DNA of 64,000 nucleotides from Vombatus ursinus (GCF_900497805.2 NW_020954581.1:9526227-9590226); one strand, 5' to 3'; counted from the stretch's first letter, positions 42,770 through 53,936 are shown. A program made the numbers and translations. Notes: a model not told the origin generated them from the sequence alone.

Positions 42770-43560
42770 TAAAGAATTGAGGTAAAAGTAGTTTCCATTC
42801 TCAACAGATGCAGATTTGTCTTGTGGTGAATATGAATGATCTTATGATTATATATATCTTTATGTTTGGATTTTGACCTGGGGGGAAGCAAGATGATACC
42901 TGATATGATCCGTCATGTTTTTACATTTCACTTTTAAATAGATTTTAAACAGATGAAATGGAGTCTCTTATTTTCTCAGGACCTGGTTCTAATTCACTGT
43001 ACACCTTCCTTTGTGGCATACTGAGGCTCTGTTGATTTCAAAGGGAGGTCTGCATGCTGATGAGAATTTAAACCACATTGTACAGTGCAGAAATGAACTC
43101 CTCATCCATCTTACCCAACAGGGGGAAGTTTCATTCAGCACAGTTGAGAAAAGAAAACACTAACAAATATTATAGAAACCAAGGGAACAGCAGGTAAAGA
43201 AATTAGTCATGCTTTCTCTAGAGCATAACTTTTCATGCTTCCAAAATACTGCCAAAAATACCGAGTGATTTAACACAAGCTGAAATTCCAGCTTATTTTT
43301 AAATATGTATTTTGGAGGTTTCCATTTTTCAAATGTCCCTGTGTTTTCTTGACCCCATATGCCTGATTCCAGCTTCCTTAAGCATTTGCAAGGGGTAACA
43401 TTTTTGGAATGCCATACCCGCATAAGTCCTGTTGATGTTAATAGGGACCACACGGCAATCTCCCACCACCACCACCACTGCCCACCAATCCTTTCTTTGA
43501 AAAGGAATATGGTAATTACAAGTCACATTTTCATCTACTCCTGCTGCACCGTGTAGGAGA
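42770..43560. other. repeat-free block, candidate conserved non-coding element
   Basis: 42960-43480 has no repeat text and mixed composition (ggtctgcatgctgatgagaa, tacagtgcagaaatgaactc, gccatacccgcataagtcct). Candidate regulatory DNA. An (CCA)n run at 43464-43482 is simple sequence. Confidence 0.38.
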
Positions 43561-43703
43561 CTTTTCTCTATAATTCAGTTGGATTTGCCCTTATTGATTA
43601 CTATTCATAAAATAGTCTGACTAAAATACTGTAGACTTTGGAAAAGGGGTCTTGACTAAATGTCAAGCAAGAGAAGATTAATCCAATCTGAATGGTTGTG
43701 TGT

Positions 43704-43840
43704 GAAAGAGAGATGAGAAAGAAAGGAAAGAAGAAAGGAAGGAAAGGAGGAAGGGAGGGAGGGAAGAATGAAGGAATGAAAAGTAATAGAAAGGAAGGAA
43801 GGAAGGAAAGAATGAAGAGAAAGAAAGAAAGAGAAAAAGG
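43704..43840. repeat. (GGAA)n / GA-rich tract
   Basis: ggaaggaa and agaaagaaag units. Frames across it encode Lys/Arg/Glu-rich artefacts. Confidence 0.97.
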
Positions 43841-44295
43841 CTTTTATATACTGGGCAAGACATTTTTCACTGTTGTCAGAAAGTCAGTTTGAAAGGTGAC
43901 TTGCATAAACTGCAATGTCATCTCCCCTAATGTTAAAACACACTGGCATTCCATAAGTAGAAAAGTAGGAATACAATTCAGGACTTGACTAGTTGAAATG
44001 AACATTCATGACTTCATGGTTTCTGACCCTGTAATGTAACATTTATTTTAGTCCATGCTTGCCCAGACACATGAAAGAGAAGGGGTGGACAAATTATCTG
44101 CTGTATTTCAACAAGCTATGGCCAGTCTGGATGGTGTCAGTAAAATTCAGATGGAAACAAACACTAGGATGACAAATAAATTTAAAACAAAATCTACTTG
44201 TTCCTCAATTACTCTGAGTCCAGATAATTTATGCCTTAGCTGTGATTATAAAGGTGGGGTTTGCACAAAATTAAAACTAGTCAATTCTATCCATT
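43841..44295. other. repeat-free block, candidate conserved non-coding element
   Basis: Contains gtctggatggtgtcagtaaa, tccagataatttatgcctta and gacaaataaatttaaaacaa. An 82-codon plus-strand frame (44055-44303) has no recognisable domain. Could equally be constrained non-coding DNA. Confidence 0.35.
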
Positions 44296-44304
44296 CAAAT
44301 TAGT

Positions 44305-44705
44305 TATAGACTAACAGAATGTTAGAGATGGAAGGGACATTAAAAACTAATTGACTTCACCCCCCCATTTTTACAGATAAGTGAGTAAGCAATATTCAGG
44401 AGTCCAGTGACTTGCCTAGAATCATAAATCAAGAAAGTGTCAGACTCAATTCAATTCATTTTAGTAGTAATTCATTTCATATTTATTTTGTGCAAAGAAT
44501 CATACTAAGCACTGTGGACACAAAGAAAAAAATGAAATAGTCCTGGCTTTCAAAGAACTTACAATCCAGTAGGAAACTCAAAAGTCTCAACCCAATTCCC
44601 TCTTTTCTTTACTATGCTCTCTTCCTAACGAATCTTCAAATAACACTAACAGCTGGCATTAAAAAACCTCTTTAAAGTTCTCAAAGCATTTTACATACTT
44701 TGATG
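44305..44705 (-). mobile_element. MIR3, L2 end and MIR fragment, antisense
   Basis: 44305-44440 is MIR3 (acagaatgttagagatggaa, cagtgacttgcctagaatca). 44450-44580 is L2 (catactaagcactgtggaca, aagaacttacaatccagtag). 44650-44705 is a MIR start. Confidence 0.75.
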
Positions 44706-44929
44706 TTTGATATTTCAGCAGTAAGAACATTTCTTCTAATAATGGAAATCCCAAACTAGCCGTTCTCACAAATTCTAAGCAACTCTCCTCCATATCTTCC
44801 CATAAATCTGCAGTAGAGGATTTACCCAACGGGCTTCTGCTTGGCCTATGATACTGTCAGTGACACCTTGCATTGACATATCTTTAATATAAGATTTTAC
44901 TATAACTTTGGAGCAACTATAAAACTTAA

Positions 44930-45335
44930 CAGTATAGACTAAATTCCATGCGGCTTTTCCTAATCCTCCCTGCCCTAGCTGGTAATGCACTTTTCCATAT
45001 TGAAATTACTTAAGCATCTTTGTATTTACCTTTGTACAGACTTAATATTTACTTATCTGTGCACATTCTGAATCATCCCAGTCAAAGTCCCCACTCATCA
45101 AGAGTAGGGACTTTATCTTTTGTTCACTTATTTTGTTTGTTTGCTTTTTTTGTCTTTGTGTCCCCAGTCAGGGAGACCAAAGAGCAAGTACCACTTCTGA
45201 TACATATTGGCTGTATGACCCTAGGCAAGTCACATAACTCGAGTAGCATATGCAGCTCTCCACATGCTTGGCACAGTCTCTGACACATAGTAAGCACAAT
45301 ATAAATGTTAGCTATTATCATTAATATTACCATAT
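44930..45335 (+). mobile_element. L2 3' region and MIR, sense
   Basis: 44930-45165 is L2 (ccctgccctagctggtaatg, tatttacttatctgtgcaca, tttttgtctttgtgtcccca). 45170-45335 is MIR (ggctgtatgaccctaggcaa, gtctctgacacatagtaagc, atgttagctattatc). Confidence 0.8.
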
Positions 45336-45479
45336 TATTCAAAGAGTATAAATTGCCAGGAAGTGTTGATTTGAATTAGAGAGGATGTTATCTTACAAAG
45401 AATTCCTTACACTAATGAAATCACAGATTTGAAAAAAATTCCTAATGCCTAGCATAGAGTAGGGTAATGAATTTGATTG

Positions 45480-45690
45480 ATATAGGGGACTCCCTGGAAA
45501 GGCAACTTTTTTCTACCAATGCAGGCTAGCTCAGTATCTACAACCTACAGTCTTAGAGAACTAACTAGATTACTGAGAAGCCAAATGACTTGGCCACAGT
45601 TACACAACCAATACATTTCAGAAGCAGGACTTGAACTCAGGCACTCCTGACTTAATGACCGTCTCTTTATCCATTATGCCATACTATCTG
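45480..45690 (-). mobile_element. MON-type SINE, antisense
   Basis: Tail first (ttctaccaatgcaggctagc, cagtcttagagaactaacta), then core (caaatgacttggccacagtt) and head (ctctttatccattatgccat). Confidence 0.8.
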
Positions 45691-46370
45691 CCATAGTAGA
45701 CCCTTAAGAGTTATTTGTTGACTTGAGCTATACTAATCAATATGCAGCATTTGATACAGAAGTAGGGAGCCACCATACTTGGACCCTAACATGATAAATG
45801 GTCCTAGTGTTGCTTATAGAGGAACACTAAAGAAAAAAAAGCTGGGAAATGTAATCAGATTACACAAACATGCATAAAGGAGAACCATAGTAGAAAGGAT
45901 ATAATAGTGAGGGTGTCAAGGCAATAGTAGCAGAAAGAGGAGAATATAACAAAAGCAGGGTGGGGGAGGGGATCTTGAATGTTATTAATAACAAAAACAA
46001 AAAAGTAGCTGAAAGAACATCCACAATTACCAATGTAAATACCTACTTTTCCATCTACATAAACATTTTATGAGAATTATCTGCACAGGTATTGAGAGCA
46101 TCTTATAAGAAGTTATCAGTAGGAAAAAGTCAGACCTTTGCAAGAGGTACTCCATAGTAAATCATGTCTGGACCATCACACAATTAACTAAAATATCCCA
46201 CTGTACACAACAAGTTGTTGAGCATTTAAAAAAAGCATTTAATTCAATTCCATAAAGTGAAACATCACCTTATAAGCTGTCTTTGAACAAAGTGTGTCTA
46301 CCAAGTTATTAAAGATTCCTTAAAAGACATGATAACAAAGATAAACTAATTCAATGACACTACCCATAAA
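45691..46370. other. unique sequence
   Basis: Nothing assigned in this AT-rich stretch. Confidence 0.4.
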
Positions 46371-46374
46371 TTTT

Positions 46375-46608
46375 GTTGTTGTTCAGTTGTTTCAGTCATG
46401 ACCAACTCTCTGTGACCCCATTTGGGGTTTTCTTGGCAAAGATACTGTAGTGGTTTGCTATTTCCTTCATTTTACAGATGAGGAAACTAAGGCAGAGTTA
46501 AGTGACTTGTCCAGGGTCACATAGTAAGTTTCTGATGAAGCCAGATTTGAATTCAGGTCTTCCTGACTCTAGGTCTGATGCTTTATTCACTATGCCATCT
46601 GGCTGTCG
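46375..46608 (-). mobile_element. MAR1-type SINE, antisense
   Basis: Tail first (tgttgttgttcagttgtttc, tggggttttcttggcaaaga), core agtgacttgtccagggtcac, head ttattcactatgccatctgg. Near full length. Confidence 0.92.
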
Positions 46609-46624
46609 TATATGATCCTAACTA

Positions 46625-46985
46625 TCAGATGAAGAACAAAGCATAAAGATGTTTGCTCACCTAAGGTATTTGCCATGGACACAGAGGAGATGCAGTGCAG
46701 AGACCAAGTTCAAGATGATTCCCTCTAGACAGTGAAAGTCATCCAGACACTCCTGTTAGTGTATGACATTGTGTTGGCAATGGTAAGCTTAAGTATCTCA
46801 GAACCTCCTGGATGATGTCTATAACTGTTCAAAAAAGTTTGGCCTAATCATCCACACAGAAAAAACCAAACGGGCAAACAATGCTGAGTATCTCAGATTC
46901 ATATAGGCAGCTAGACAACCTATAGAATTCATTCACTGTATAGCCAAGGCAGACATTAGAAACAGACAAGTTGGATCCAGGATTA
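46625..46985 (+). mobile_element. RTE-clade LINE fragment, sense
   Basis: The plus strand encodes a worn reverse-transcriptase piece. LLVYDIVLAM is read in one frame (compare LLYADDIVLM). After a frameshift LLDDVYNCSKKFGLII and then HTEKTK follow, matching the RTE block LLD-LY-CKKFGL-INTEKTK. EFIHCIAKADIRNRQVG follows in the same frame beyond one stop. Catalytic ADD is absent. The neighbouring MAR1 SINE lies 16 bases upstream, and the two may be unrelated insertions. Confidence 0.75.
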
Positions 46986-47034
46986 AACAGGACAAAATGT
47001 AGGGGCTAGATTCCCATTGGGAAATTGCAAAACT

Positions 47035-47340
47035 CTTTTCTGTGTTGTCTTCCCCAATTAGAATACAAGCTCCTTGAGGGCAAGAACTATCTTGCTTTTT
47101 GCTTGTATTTGTATTTCCAGTGCTTAGTACAGTGCCTGGCACATTGCAGTTGTTTAATAAATGTTCATTGACTTGAATTTCAATAACATCACACTTCTCC
47201 CAACATCCAAGGACATTTTTTTTCAAATATCGATAGGCTATCAGTGATACCATGAGCACCTTGGGAGTAGGGATTGTTTCTTTCATTGGATTGGTATCCC
47301 CAGCACTAGTGCCTTGCACTACCAACTTGTTCCTAAAGCA
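47035..47340 (+). mobile_element. L2 3' ends, sense
   Basis: 47035-47190 is clear (atacaagctccttgagggca, acagtgcctggcacattgca, taataaatgttcattgactt). 47230-47330 may be a second, worn terminus (tgagcaccttgggagtaggg). Confidence 0.8.
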
Positions 47341-47344
47341 TAGA

Positions 47345-47875
47345 TTTGATCATCCTCCTACTCAATAAATCCTAGTGGCTCCTTAATATCTCTAGGATCA
47401 AATATTAAATCTTCAATATAGCATTTAAAGCCTTCACAGCCTGGCCCTTTCTTATTTTTCAAGTCTTTTTTTTTAAATTTACTCCCTTCCCCACACTGTA
47501 CCACCCAGCCACAGTGACCTACTCACTGTTCTTTAAACACTCCATCTCTTATCCCTGCTTTTATGCCAGTTCTTCCCCATGTTGGAATGCCATCCTCCTC
47601 ACCTCTGACTCCTAGCATCCTTGGATCCTTTCAAGATTCAACTCAAATCTGCCCTTTCACAGGAGCTTTGCTCATCCCTCCTACCCCACTAGTGTGTCCC
47701 CCTTTTACCTTGCTAATACCTTGTATATACCTAAGTATTTACACGTTGTCTCCTCCCTTAGAATGTGAGATCCTTAAGGGAAAAGACTATCTTTGGCTTT
47801 TTTTTGTATCCCTGGCACTTAGCACAGTGTCTGGCACATAACAAGTGCTTAATAAATGCTTGTTGATTGACTGAC
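47345..47875 (+). mobile_element. L2 3' region, sense, long
   Basis: In order: aaagccttcacagcctggcc, tttactcccttccccacact, gttggaatgccatcctcctc, tcctttcaagattcaactca, atgtgagatccttaagggaa, ttaataaatgcttgttgatt. About 530 bases of near-continuous L2. Confidence 0.92.
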
Positions 47876-48074
47876 ACACAAGGATGGGTTGTGATCTGGC
47901 CCATTTGGAGACGTCGTCATTGATGAGATAACAAATCTATTATGTACAAGGGGAAGGTTGAAACTACTATATATATAAATCAACTTTTCTTACATGTTCA
48001 TTCATTTCCTTCATTTTGATTGACTGTACTAGTAGTACTGCATTATCACCATATGTGTAGGACCCTCAATTTCA

Positions 48075-48200
48075 TTTGCTGTTGTGAGGATCAAATGATA
48101 TAATATTTGTAAAGTACTTAGCATAGTACCTAACACATAGTAGGTGCTTAATAAATGTTCCTTTCCTTCTTTCGTTCCTTCCTTCCTCCCTTCCTTCCAA
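48075..48200 (+). mobile_element. MIR 3' half, sense, with a CTTC tail
   Basis: Reads tgttgtgaggatcaaatgat and cacatagtaggtgcttaata, then a ccttcctt tract. Confidence 0.8.
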
Positions 48201-48589
48201 GAAAGTCTGAAGTGTGGCAACCTAGGTTGAGAAAGGACATTGAAAAGTCATTGAAATTAGTCCAAACAATGACAAAAAAAGCATCAATTAGGAGAAAAAC
48301 AATAGTCTGGCTGGTTATTGGGTGTTATGAGGCCCTCAAGAAAGGCTGTTAGAGTCTTCCTATCTCCTTCCTTTTTGGTCATTTATCTTGATGCTAAAGC
48401 TATCTCAAACCCACGAGCAATTGGGTGTGCTTTCACAAGTTTCCATTAAAGGGAGGGAGGAATGAGGCCCAACTAAACCATGCTAACAAGGAAAATGGAA
48501 AGCTCAGATCACAAGATTTTAATCAGCCAAAGTACCCCCAGCCTGAACACATTCGACCAACATCCCCATGAGGCAACACACTTACCACT
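48201..48589. other. unique sequence
   Basis: No transposon signature recognised. Confidence 0.4.
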
Positions 48590-48911
48590 CCCCTAGGTCC
48601 CTTTCAGTGCAAATTACCCGCTGCACTTATAATGCCAGATGGAAATGAGAAAACGTGTTGCAGTGTAATCAGGCATCAAAGTTAAAATGAATTTTATAAA
48701 CAGCACTAAGCCTCGCTTACATTTTCAAACCTCTCTTGGCACATTGCTTTGGTCTTCTGCATTCATTTCACCAGCAGACGTCCACTTAAAAAGTCCTCTT
48801 TTAAATGTAACATTTGCAGAGAATGCACTTATGTAAATAAACCTTGGGAAAACGAGGCTGTTATGATTAAAGCATAAATGTGGGCAGATGCCATGGAATA
48901 TACTGTTCTTT

Positions 48912-48946
<35 letters not shown>

Positions 48947-49810
48947 ATGTAAAGAACTAAAAATGGGAATATATTAAAAGTCAACATTTTTATACTTACA
49001 TTCAACATTGTGAATGCCCATATTTCCAACTTCAGGGGTGGGGGGCAGGTGGAGGCTGCACACTCCTATACATTGATGAGAAATATCTCTCATTTTCTAC
49101 CTAGGGTGGAGATCATAAGGAGCGCACATTCTTTCATGCCATAGCTTTAGGCAGTCTTTGTACCAGTAATTTTTTTTTTTTGTTAAAATGCCAGAGTTGT
49201 CAATGGCTGCCCATTTTTACTATGCTGTATAATTCCACAGACGTTGACGTGTGTCACCTGTGAGGCAGCTACATTTTGCCAGCTTTCTGCACTCGACGGG
49301 GAGGACTCGATCGTTGGCTTTCATTAGGTGGGAGAAGTAGACCATTGGCATAAAAAATTATTAAAAAATAAATAAGAGAGCTTTCTGCCTGGGAACTAGA
49401 CGACTGTCGTTCTGCAGTCATTTGAATTATTGAATGGGGAAAATAAAAGCCATTTCTAGTCTTCTCTTTTTGCCCAGATGAACCATCTGAAATGCAAGTT
49501 GATTTTTTTTTAGATTCTTTTATCCCCTCGGCCTGTTAGGATTTATCCTTGAACGTTCTGCGCAGTGCACTCTGCATGGAATGCTGCCATGTACTTATCC
49601 AACAATCTTCTTTTTCTCTTTAATAGAAAACTTTTAAAGAAAATAAAGCCTGCAGTATTTGCCAAACTATTAAACATAACATGCAAGGGTGAGTCTGTAC
49701 ATGGAGCAGGGAACATCACAGAAAGTGGAAACTTTGTCATTTCTGTAAAGCTTCTTATTTCAATGAGATCCTTAGAAAGACTTTGTAGGCCAGGTCTACT
49801 AGATAGAAAT
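48590..49810. other. longest repeat-free block, candidate cluster of conserved non-coding elements
   Basis: Apart from a (CA)n tract at 48914-48945, no repeat is seen over 1.2 kb. CpG is retained locally: near 49240-49320 there are agacgttgacgtgtgtcacc and ctgcactcgacggggagg and gactcgatcgttggc. Regulatory-type words include tgacgtg (CRE-like), cacctg (E-box), tgccagatggaaatgag and gcatcaaagttaaaa. Short frames (49565-49822 and its complement) have no domain. The pattern fits enhancer DNA. Confidence 0.5.
48914..48945. repeat. (CA)n microsatellite
   Basis: About 16 uninterrupted CA units. Confidence 0.99.
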
Positions 49811-49974
49811 CCACCCAAATGAGAAGTGGAAATTTTTCATTTGCTTCGCAATAGCCTGAGGAGTGGAAGGAATATTGGAATTATTGACCAATGAGAGGAT
49901 GGATTTAGGTTGGGGTTTTGGTTTGGTTTTCTTTTTGTTTTGGGGGGAGGGGGGTTGTTTGTTTGTTTTGATGA

Positions 49975-50145
49975 AAAGGGCAGCCTGGTACAGTGGAAAT
50001 GGTCTTAGATTTAGAACCATAAGGCCTGGGTTTGATTTCTGGTTCTTCCGTTCAATAGCTGGCTGGCTTTGGTTCTCCTATCTAGGCTTTACTTTCCTCA
50101 CTTGTAAAATGAGGGGGCCCTCTCCTGCACTGAATTTAGGATCTA
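49975..50145 (+). mobile_element. MIR3-type SINE, sense
   Basis: Reads gggcagcctggtacagtgga, aaggcctgggtttgatttct, ctcacttgtaaaatgagggg and gaatttaggatctatgaacc. G/T-rich simple sequence precedes it (49905-49970). Confidence 0.85.
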
Positions 50146-50234
50146 TGAACCCAAACATGTGGAAGTACCAATACTATCCATGTTTGTTAACATGTTCGTC
50201 AATTAATCCTCTCTCTATTCACATAGCAAGGCAT

Positions 50235-50297
50235 AAGATCATACAGTTAGAGCAGACAGGAATCGGAGAGGTCATCTAGACCAACCCTCGTCATTTT
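50235..50297 (-). mobile_element. MIR3 5' stub, antisense
   Basis: Reads gatcatacagttagagcaga and gtcatctagaccaaccctcg, then stops where the BovB-like element begins. Confidence 0.7.
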
Positions 50298-50545
50298 GTT
50301 GTTTTGTTGTTGTTGTTGTTGTTGTTTAGTTGTGTGCGACTGACTTTTTGTGATTCCTTGGACCATGGCACAGCAGGCCCATCTAACCTCCACTATCTCT
50401 CAAAGTCTGTCCAAATACATATTCATTGTTTCCTAATACTAGCTATTTATCTCATCCTCTGCTGACCCCTTTTCCTTTTGCCTTCCATCTTTCCCAACAT
50501 CATGGTCTTTTCCAATTAGTCCCTTCTCATCTTTTTACAGAAAAA
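50298..50545 (-). mobile_element. BovB-like RTE LINE 3' end, antisense
   Basis: On the minus strand the frame reads LEKTMMLGKMEGKRKRGQ followed by QRMR, the well-known C-terminal signature of BovB ORF2 (LEKTLMLGKIEGRRRRGRQRMR). After it comes a worn version of the final part, then the terminus with a GTT/AAC repeat (ttgttgttgttgttgttgtt at the plus-strand left edge). This terminus is the same sequence that forms the tail of the MAR1 SINEs. 5'-truncated, as RTE insertions usually are. Confidence 0.88.
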
Positions 50546-50739
50546 GAAACCAATGGGGTGGAATGCTATCCTCATTTTCCACATGGAAAAATCAGTCAAC
50601 AAACACTGATTTATTAACTGACACTGAGTTATTAACCTTAGTTAATAACTCAATTGAAAAGGTTCTTTTTCATGAAAACTAACTCCATGTATCTGCAGTC
50701 CACTGAGAACCAGGGTCAGCACTAGTCACAAAAAAAAAT

Positions 50740-50880
50740 ATCATAGGGTTATATACAGTCAGAAGGGAACCTAAAGGTCATTGAGACCAATCTAATTTAC
50801 ATAGAAGGAAACTGAGGTACAGAAATGGTCCCAGGATCATACAGCTCATAAGTATCTAAAATGGGATCCAAATCACCAAA
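50740..50880 (-). mobile_element. MIR3-type SINE, antisense
   Basis: Reads catagggttatatacagtca, ggaaactgaggtacagaaat and gatcatacagctcataagta. Confidence 0.75.
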
Positions 50881-51639
50881 GAGACAAAGATAATCTCATC
50901 TGCTGACATGTAAAACCCTCCTTTCAGTCCCCCCCCATTCTCCTATATCTACCCATTTTCTGTATTTACAGCTCATATTCATTCATAACTAAGCACATCC
51001 CTGAGAAAAGTAGTTTTGCTTGGGGTCAGAGTTGAAGTAAGAGTTGGATTGGAAGAGAAAAGGGGCATCTTTGCATCTACAATGTTAATTTATCCCAGAA
51101 TACACACACACACACACACACACACAAGTTTATGTTAAAGGCCCACTATAAGAAAGAAGTCCATAGTCAGGGGTAGTGAGATATTCTTCAAACACATAGG
51201 GAGGCATGATTTGACTGGCACCATTATTGAATCTATCATATCCTGGGTTGTGGTTTTTTTTTAACTCTCTTTTAGAAATGGGGCCTTAAGTTAATGTATA
51301 TTTTTAGTCCTATTTTACATATTGGGAAATTGTGACCTAGAAAAAAAATAACCTATCCTGAAAAAAAAACCTCATAAAGGAAACTAACCCAACTAGCACC
51401 TTGTATGCAGTAGGCACCCAGTGAATGTCAAATAGCTGAATGAGTGAATGATACACAGAATCTTCTAATGATACAGTTCGCAGCTGACAGATTTTACATC
51501 CCATGTCACAAGTCGTATGGATGTGAATCAATTTGAAAAGTGAGAAGTTTGGTGTTAAGCATATTCAGCAAGATGGGTGAAGGAAGTCTTTTACTTAAAA
51601 ATGACTTATGGGTTATCCTTAAATTTTCCCTGTAATGCT
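50881..51639. other. mixed unique and minor repeat sequence
   Basis: Holds a (CA)n tract at 51102-51126, a possible MIR3 piece near 51300-51360 and an L2 terminus at 51395-51460 (tatgcagtaggcacccagtg, aatgagtgaatga-like end). No gene. Confidence 0.5.
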
Positions 51640-51825
51640 ATACAGTTACAAGACATATGGAAGATCCATCATCTGCTAAAGTGAGCCCATTTGTTAACCT
51701 TGGTATAGTCACTAACTTATGGAAAGAGCCACCCAGTGTCGCATCAGCATGGGAAGTGCTTGTGAAAAAAAAAGGAAGGGGGTGGCAATGTGCGTTTGAA
51801 TCAAATACTGTTTTGTTTTTCACCA
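51640..51825. other. short repeat-free block
   Basis: Unique text (ccacccagtgtcgcatcagc, ggcaatgtgcgtttgaatca). Possible conserved element. Confidence 0.3.
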
Positions 51826-51827
51826 TA

Positions 51828-51990
51828 GAGTGCCAAGCTTGGAGTCAGGAAGATCTGGAAGTCAAGAAGATCTCACCTCTGACAAGTACTGTTTCGGTAT
51901 TTCTGATCACAGTCACTTACCCTCTCACTCCCCTCCCCCACCCAAGCAACTCCCAAAGACTGTAAGTTGTAGAGAAGATTCATTGGTAGA
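51828..51990 (+). mobile_element. MON-type SINE, sense
   Basis: Reads gcttggagtcaggaagatct and agatctcacctctgacaagt, then the MON tail caactcccaaagactgtaag, ttgtagagaagattcattgg. Confidence 0.75.
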
Positions 51991-52139
51991 AAATATAGAC
52001 TCATACATATGCTCTGTTCTAAGGACATTTCTGCAATATATGCATATTTATTTATAAATTAGATACATGTTCCACTGTACTAATAATTACACCTGTTATA
52101 AAACCTATATAAAATGCAGATTTCAAAAGGATGAGGTAA

Positions 52140-52555
52140 AGATGAAATTTTTTATTTGGCCTCAAAGTCTGTAAGGAGCCTCTGGTATTTATCAAGTAGG
52201 GGAGTGACAAAGTCAGACTTGTGCTTTAGGAAGATCACTTGAGCAGTTTTGTGAAAAAGAGATGGGCATCAAAGGAACTTGAGAAAGGGTAACTAATTAG
52301 AAAACTATTGTAATAGTCCAGGAGAGAGTTGATGAGGTCTGAAATAAGGAGGTGATATGTGAATGAAGGGAAGAGAATGGAGGAGAGATACATTGTGGAG
52401 ATCAAATGAACATGACTTACCAACTGATTGAATGTGAGTGGTGAGGGGAAGTGAGGAGTTGAGGGTGGCACTAAGAGGTTAAGAACTTGTAAAACTGGAA
52501 GGAGGATTTTAAGGAAAAAGAAAATGGAATAAGATCCATGGGACAAATAACAAAT
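52140..52555 (-). mobile_element. L2 body, antisense
   Basis: Reads ggagcctctggtatttatca, agtaggggagtgacaaagtc, gtgctttaggaagatcactt and ctattgtaatagtccaggag, the antisense L2 body without its 3' terminus. Confidence 0.88.
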
Positions 52556-53055
52556 GACCCATGCCTGCTTATCCTATGGAACTCCCACAGTATGACCAAA
52601 ATTGAAGGGTGAAGGGAGAGCCATTGAACTCTATTCATCAACCATCACAGAGTCCACACTACAGTGGGGCCCCTGCCTCACCCGCAAGTTGATCTAGGAG
52701 GCAGGGTATGGTGTGCTAGAGGCAAGGCATATTTTACCTAAGCAGCTGCTAGTGCAGATAGCAATTAAGTCATAATAGCCCTGAGGCAAATGAGAAGGGA
52801 AGAGGTTAGGAGCTTTCATGGTCAAGGAAAGTCAACAGTAGAAGGTTCAGAGTAAGAAATTATTGGATGATAATGGATAACAGAGGGATGCAATTGTGTT
52901 GAAGACAATCCTAGCAAAAATAACAAGCAGTTGTTTAGATAGCTTGGAAAATGATAACTTACCACAAATTAAGTGTTAATCAGCTGCACTCAGTGGGAGA
53001 AAGGATGGCATGGACCCAGTTGCACTCAACCCCTCTTTGGAATAATCCAGTTTTT
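52556..53055. other. unique sequence
   Basis: No repeat family recognised. Somewhat GC-richer near 52660-52720. Could hide an old LTR-type or DNA element that I cannot name. Confidence 0.35.
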
Positions 53056-53059
53056 ATAA

Positions 53060-53205
53060 GCATAGTACCAAGAACACTGGGATTGGAATCCCACCTGTGT
53101 CACAACCTCCCTAGGCCTCAGTTTCCTCATCCATAAAATGAAAAGTTGGACCAGATGACCTCTGAGGCCCCTTCCAACTCTAAATCTTCGATCCTATGAG
53201 TCTAT
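53060..53205 (+). mobile_element. MIR3-type SINE, sense
   Basis: Reads ctaggcctcagtttcctcat, ggaccagatgacctctgagg and cttccaactctaaatcttcg. Confidence 0.9.
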
Positions 53206-53930
53206 GTTCCATACCAACAGTGAGCCATCAAAGGAGTATGACAGACATTCAAGAAACCAGAGAGAGAAATTACATTTACTATGCAAAATTTAAACCTGCT
53301 TTAGAATGTCATGCATTGATGGTATCAGGTACCCAGCCATATTTTCTAGATGAATAGCTAGGTAATTTGAAGGTCTTTGTTCTTCAGTCTTCAACTATCC
53401 TCTATCCAACTCCCAGGACTTATCTCTAAACCTTCTTTGTTCACTTTACAGGGAAACTCTGTTAATTGAACTTTCGCTTCCATCCCTCTCTCTTCTCCTC
53501 TTTTCCAGGCCTATTTGTTCTCTTATCCTGGGACGTACTTCTTGCATGTGTATAAGATACAAAAATTTACTAAAATTCATTCTAACACTGATTAGAAGCA
53601 ATGCAAACAACATTCCCTAAATCTTGTTCAAATTCTGTACTGTAACTAGGAAGAAGTGACTGGAGTTTTTTTTTCCCTCAGAGAACCAAAATTCAGAGGG
53701 AGAAGAAATTTAAAATAATGTTTTTTAAACACTGTATAATTTTAAATTTTGTGGCATTAACCTCCTTCAGTAGCATGAAAACAACTCAGTTTAACAGAGA
53801 TATAAATATGATCAGCTAAAACCTTATGGATGTTTCTTCTACCTGACAGGCAGAGCCAAGGTGAATTACTCTCCTGCCCAACTCTACCCTCTTTCCCCTG
53901 GGCAATGGCCTCTGCAGCAGCATCCTCGTG
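53206..53930. other. unique sequence
   Basis: AT-rich, no repeat signature and no supported gene. Confidence 0.4.
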
Positions 53931-53936
53931 GTGCTA

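Noticed and set aside
43704-43840. Lys/Arg/Glu-rich protein frame on plus and Ser/Leu/Phe-rich frame on minus
   Set aside because: Pure artefact of the GGAA tract.
46933-47325. 130-codon minus-strand frame
   Set aside because: Covers L2 3' ends in antisense. No protein family.
49863-50279. 138-codon open frame on the plus strand
   Set aside because: Spans G/T-rich simple sequence and a MIR3 SINE. The translation reflects those repeats.
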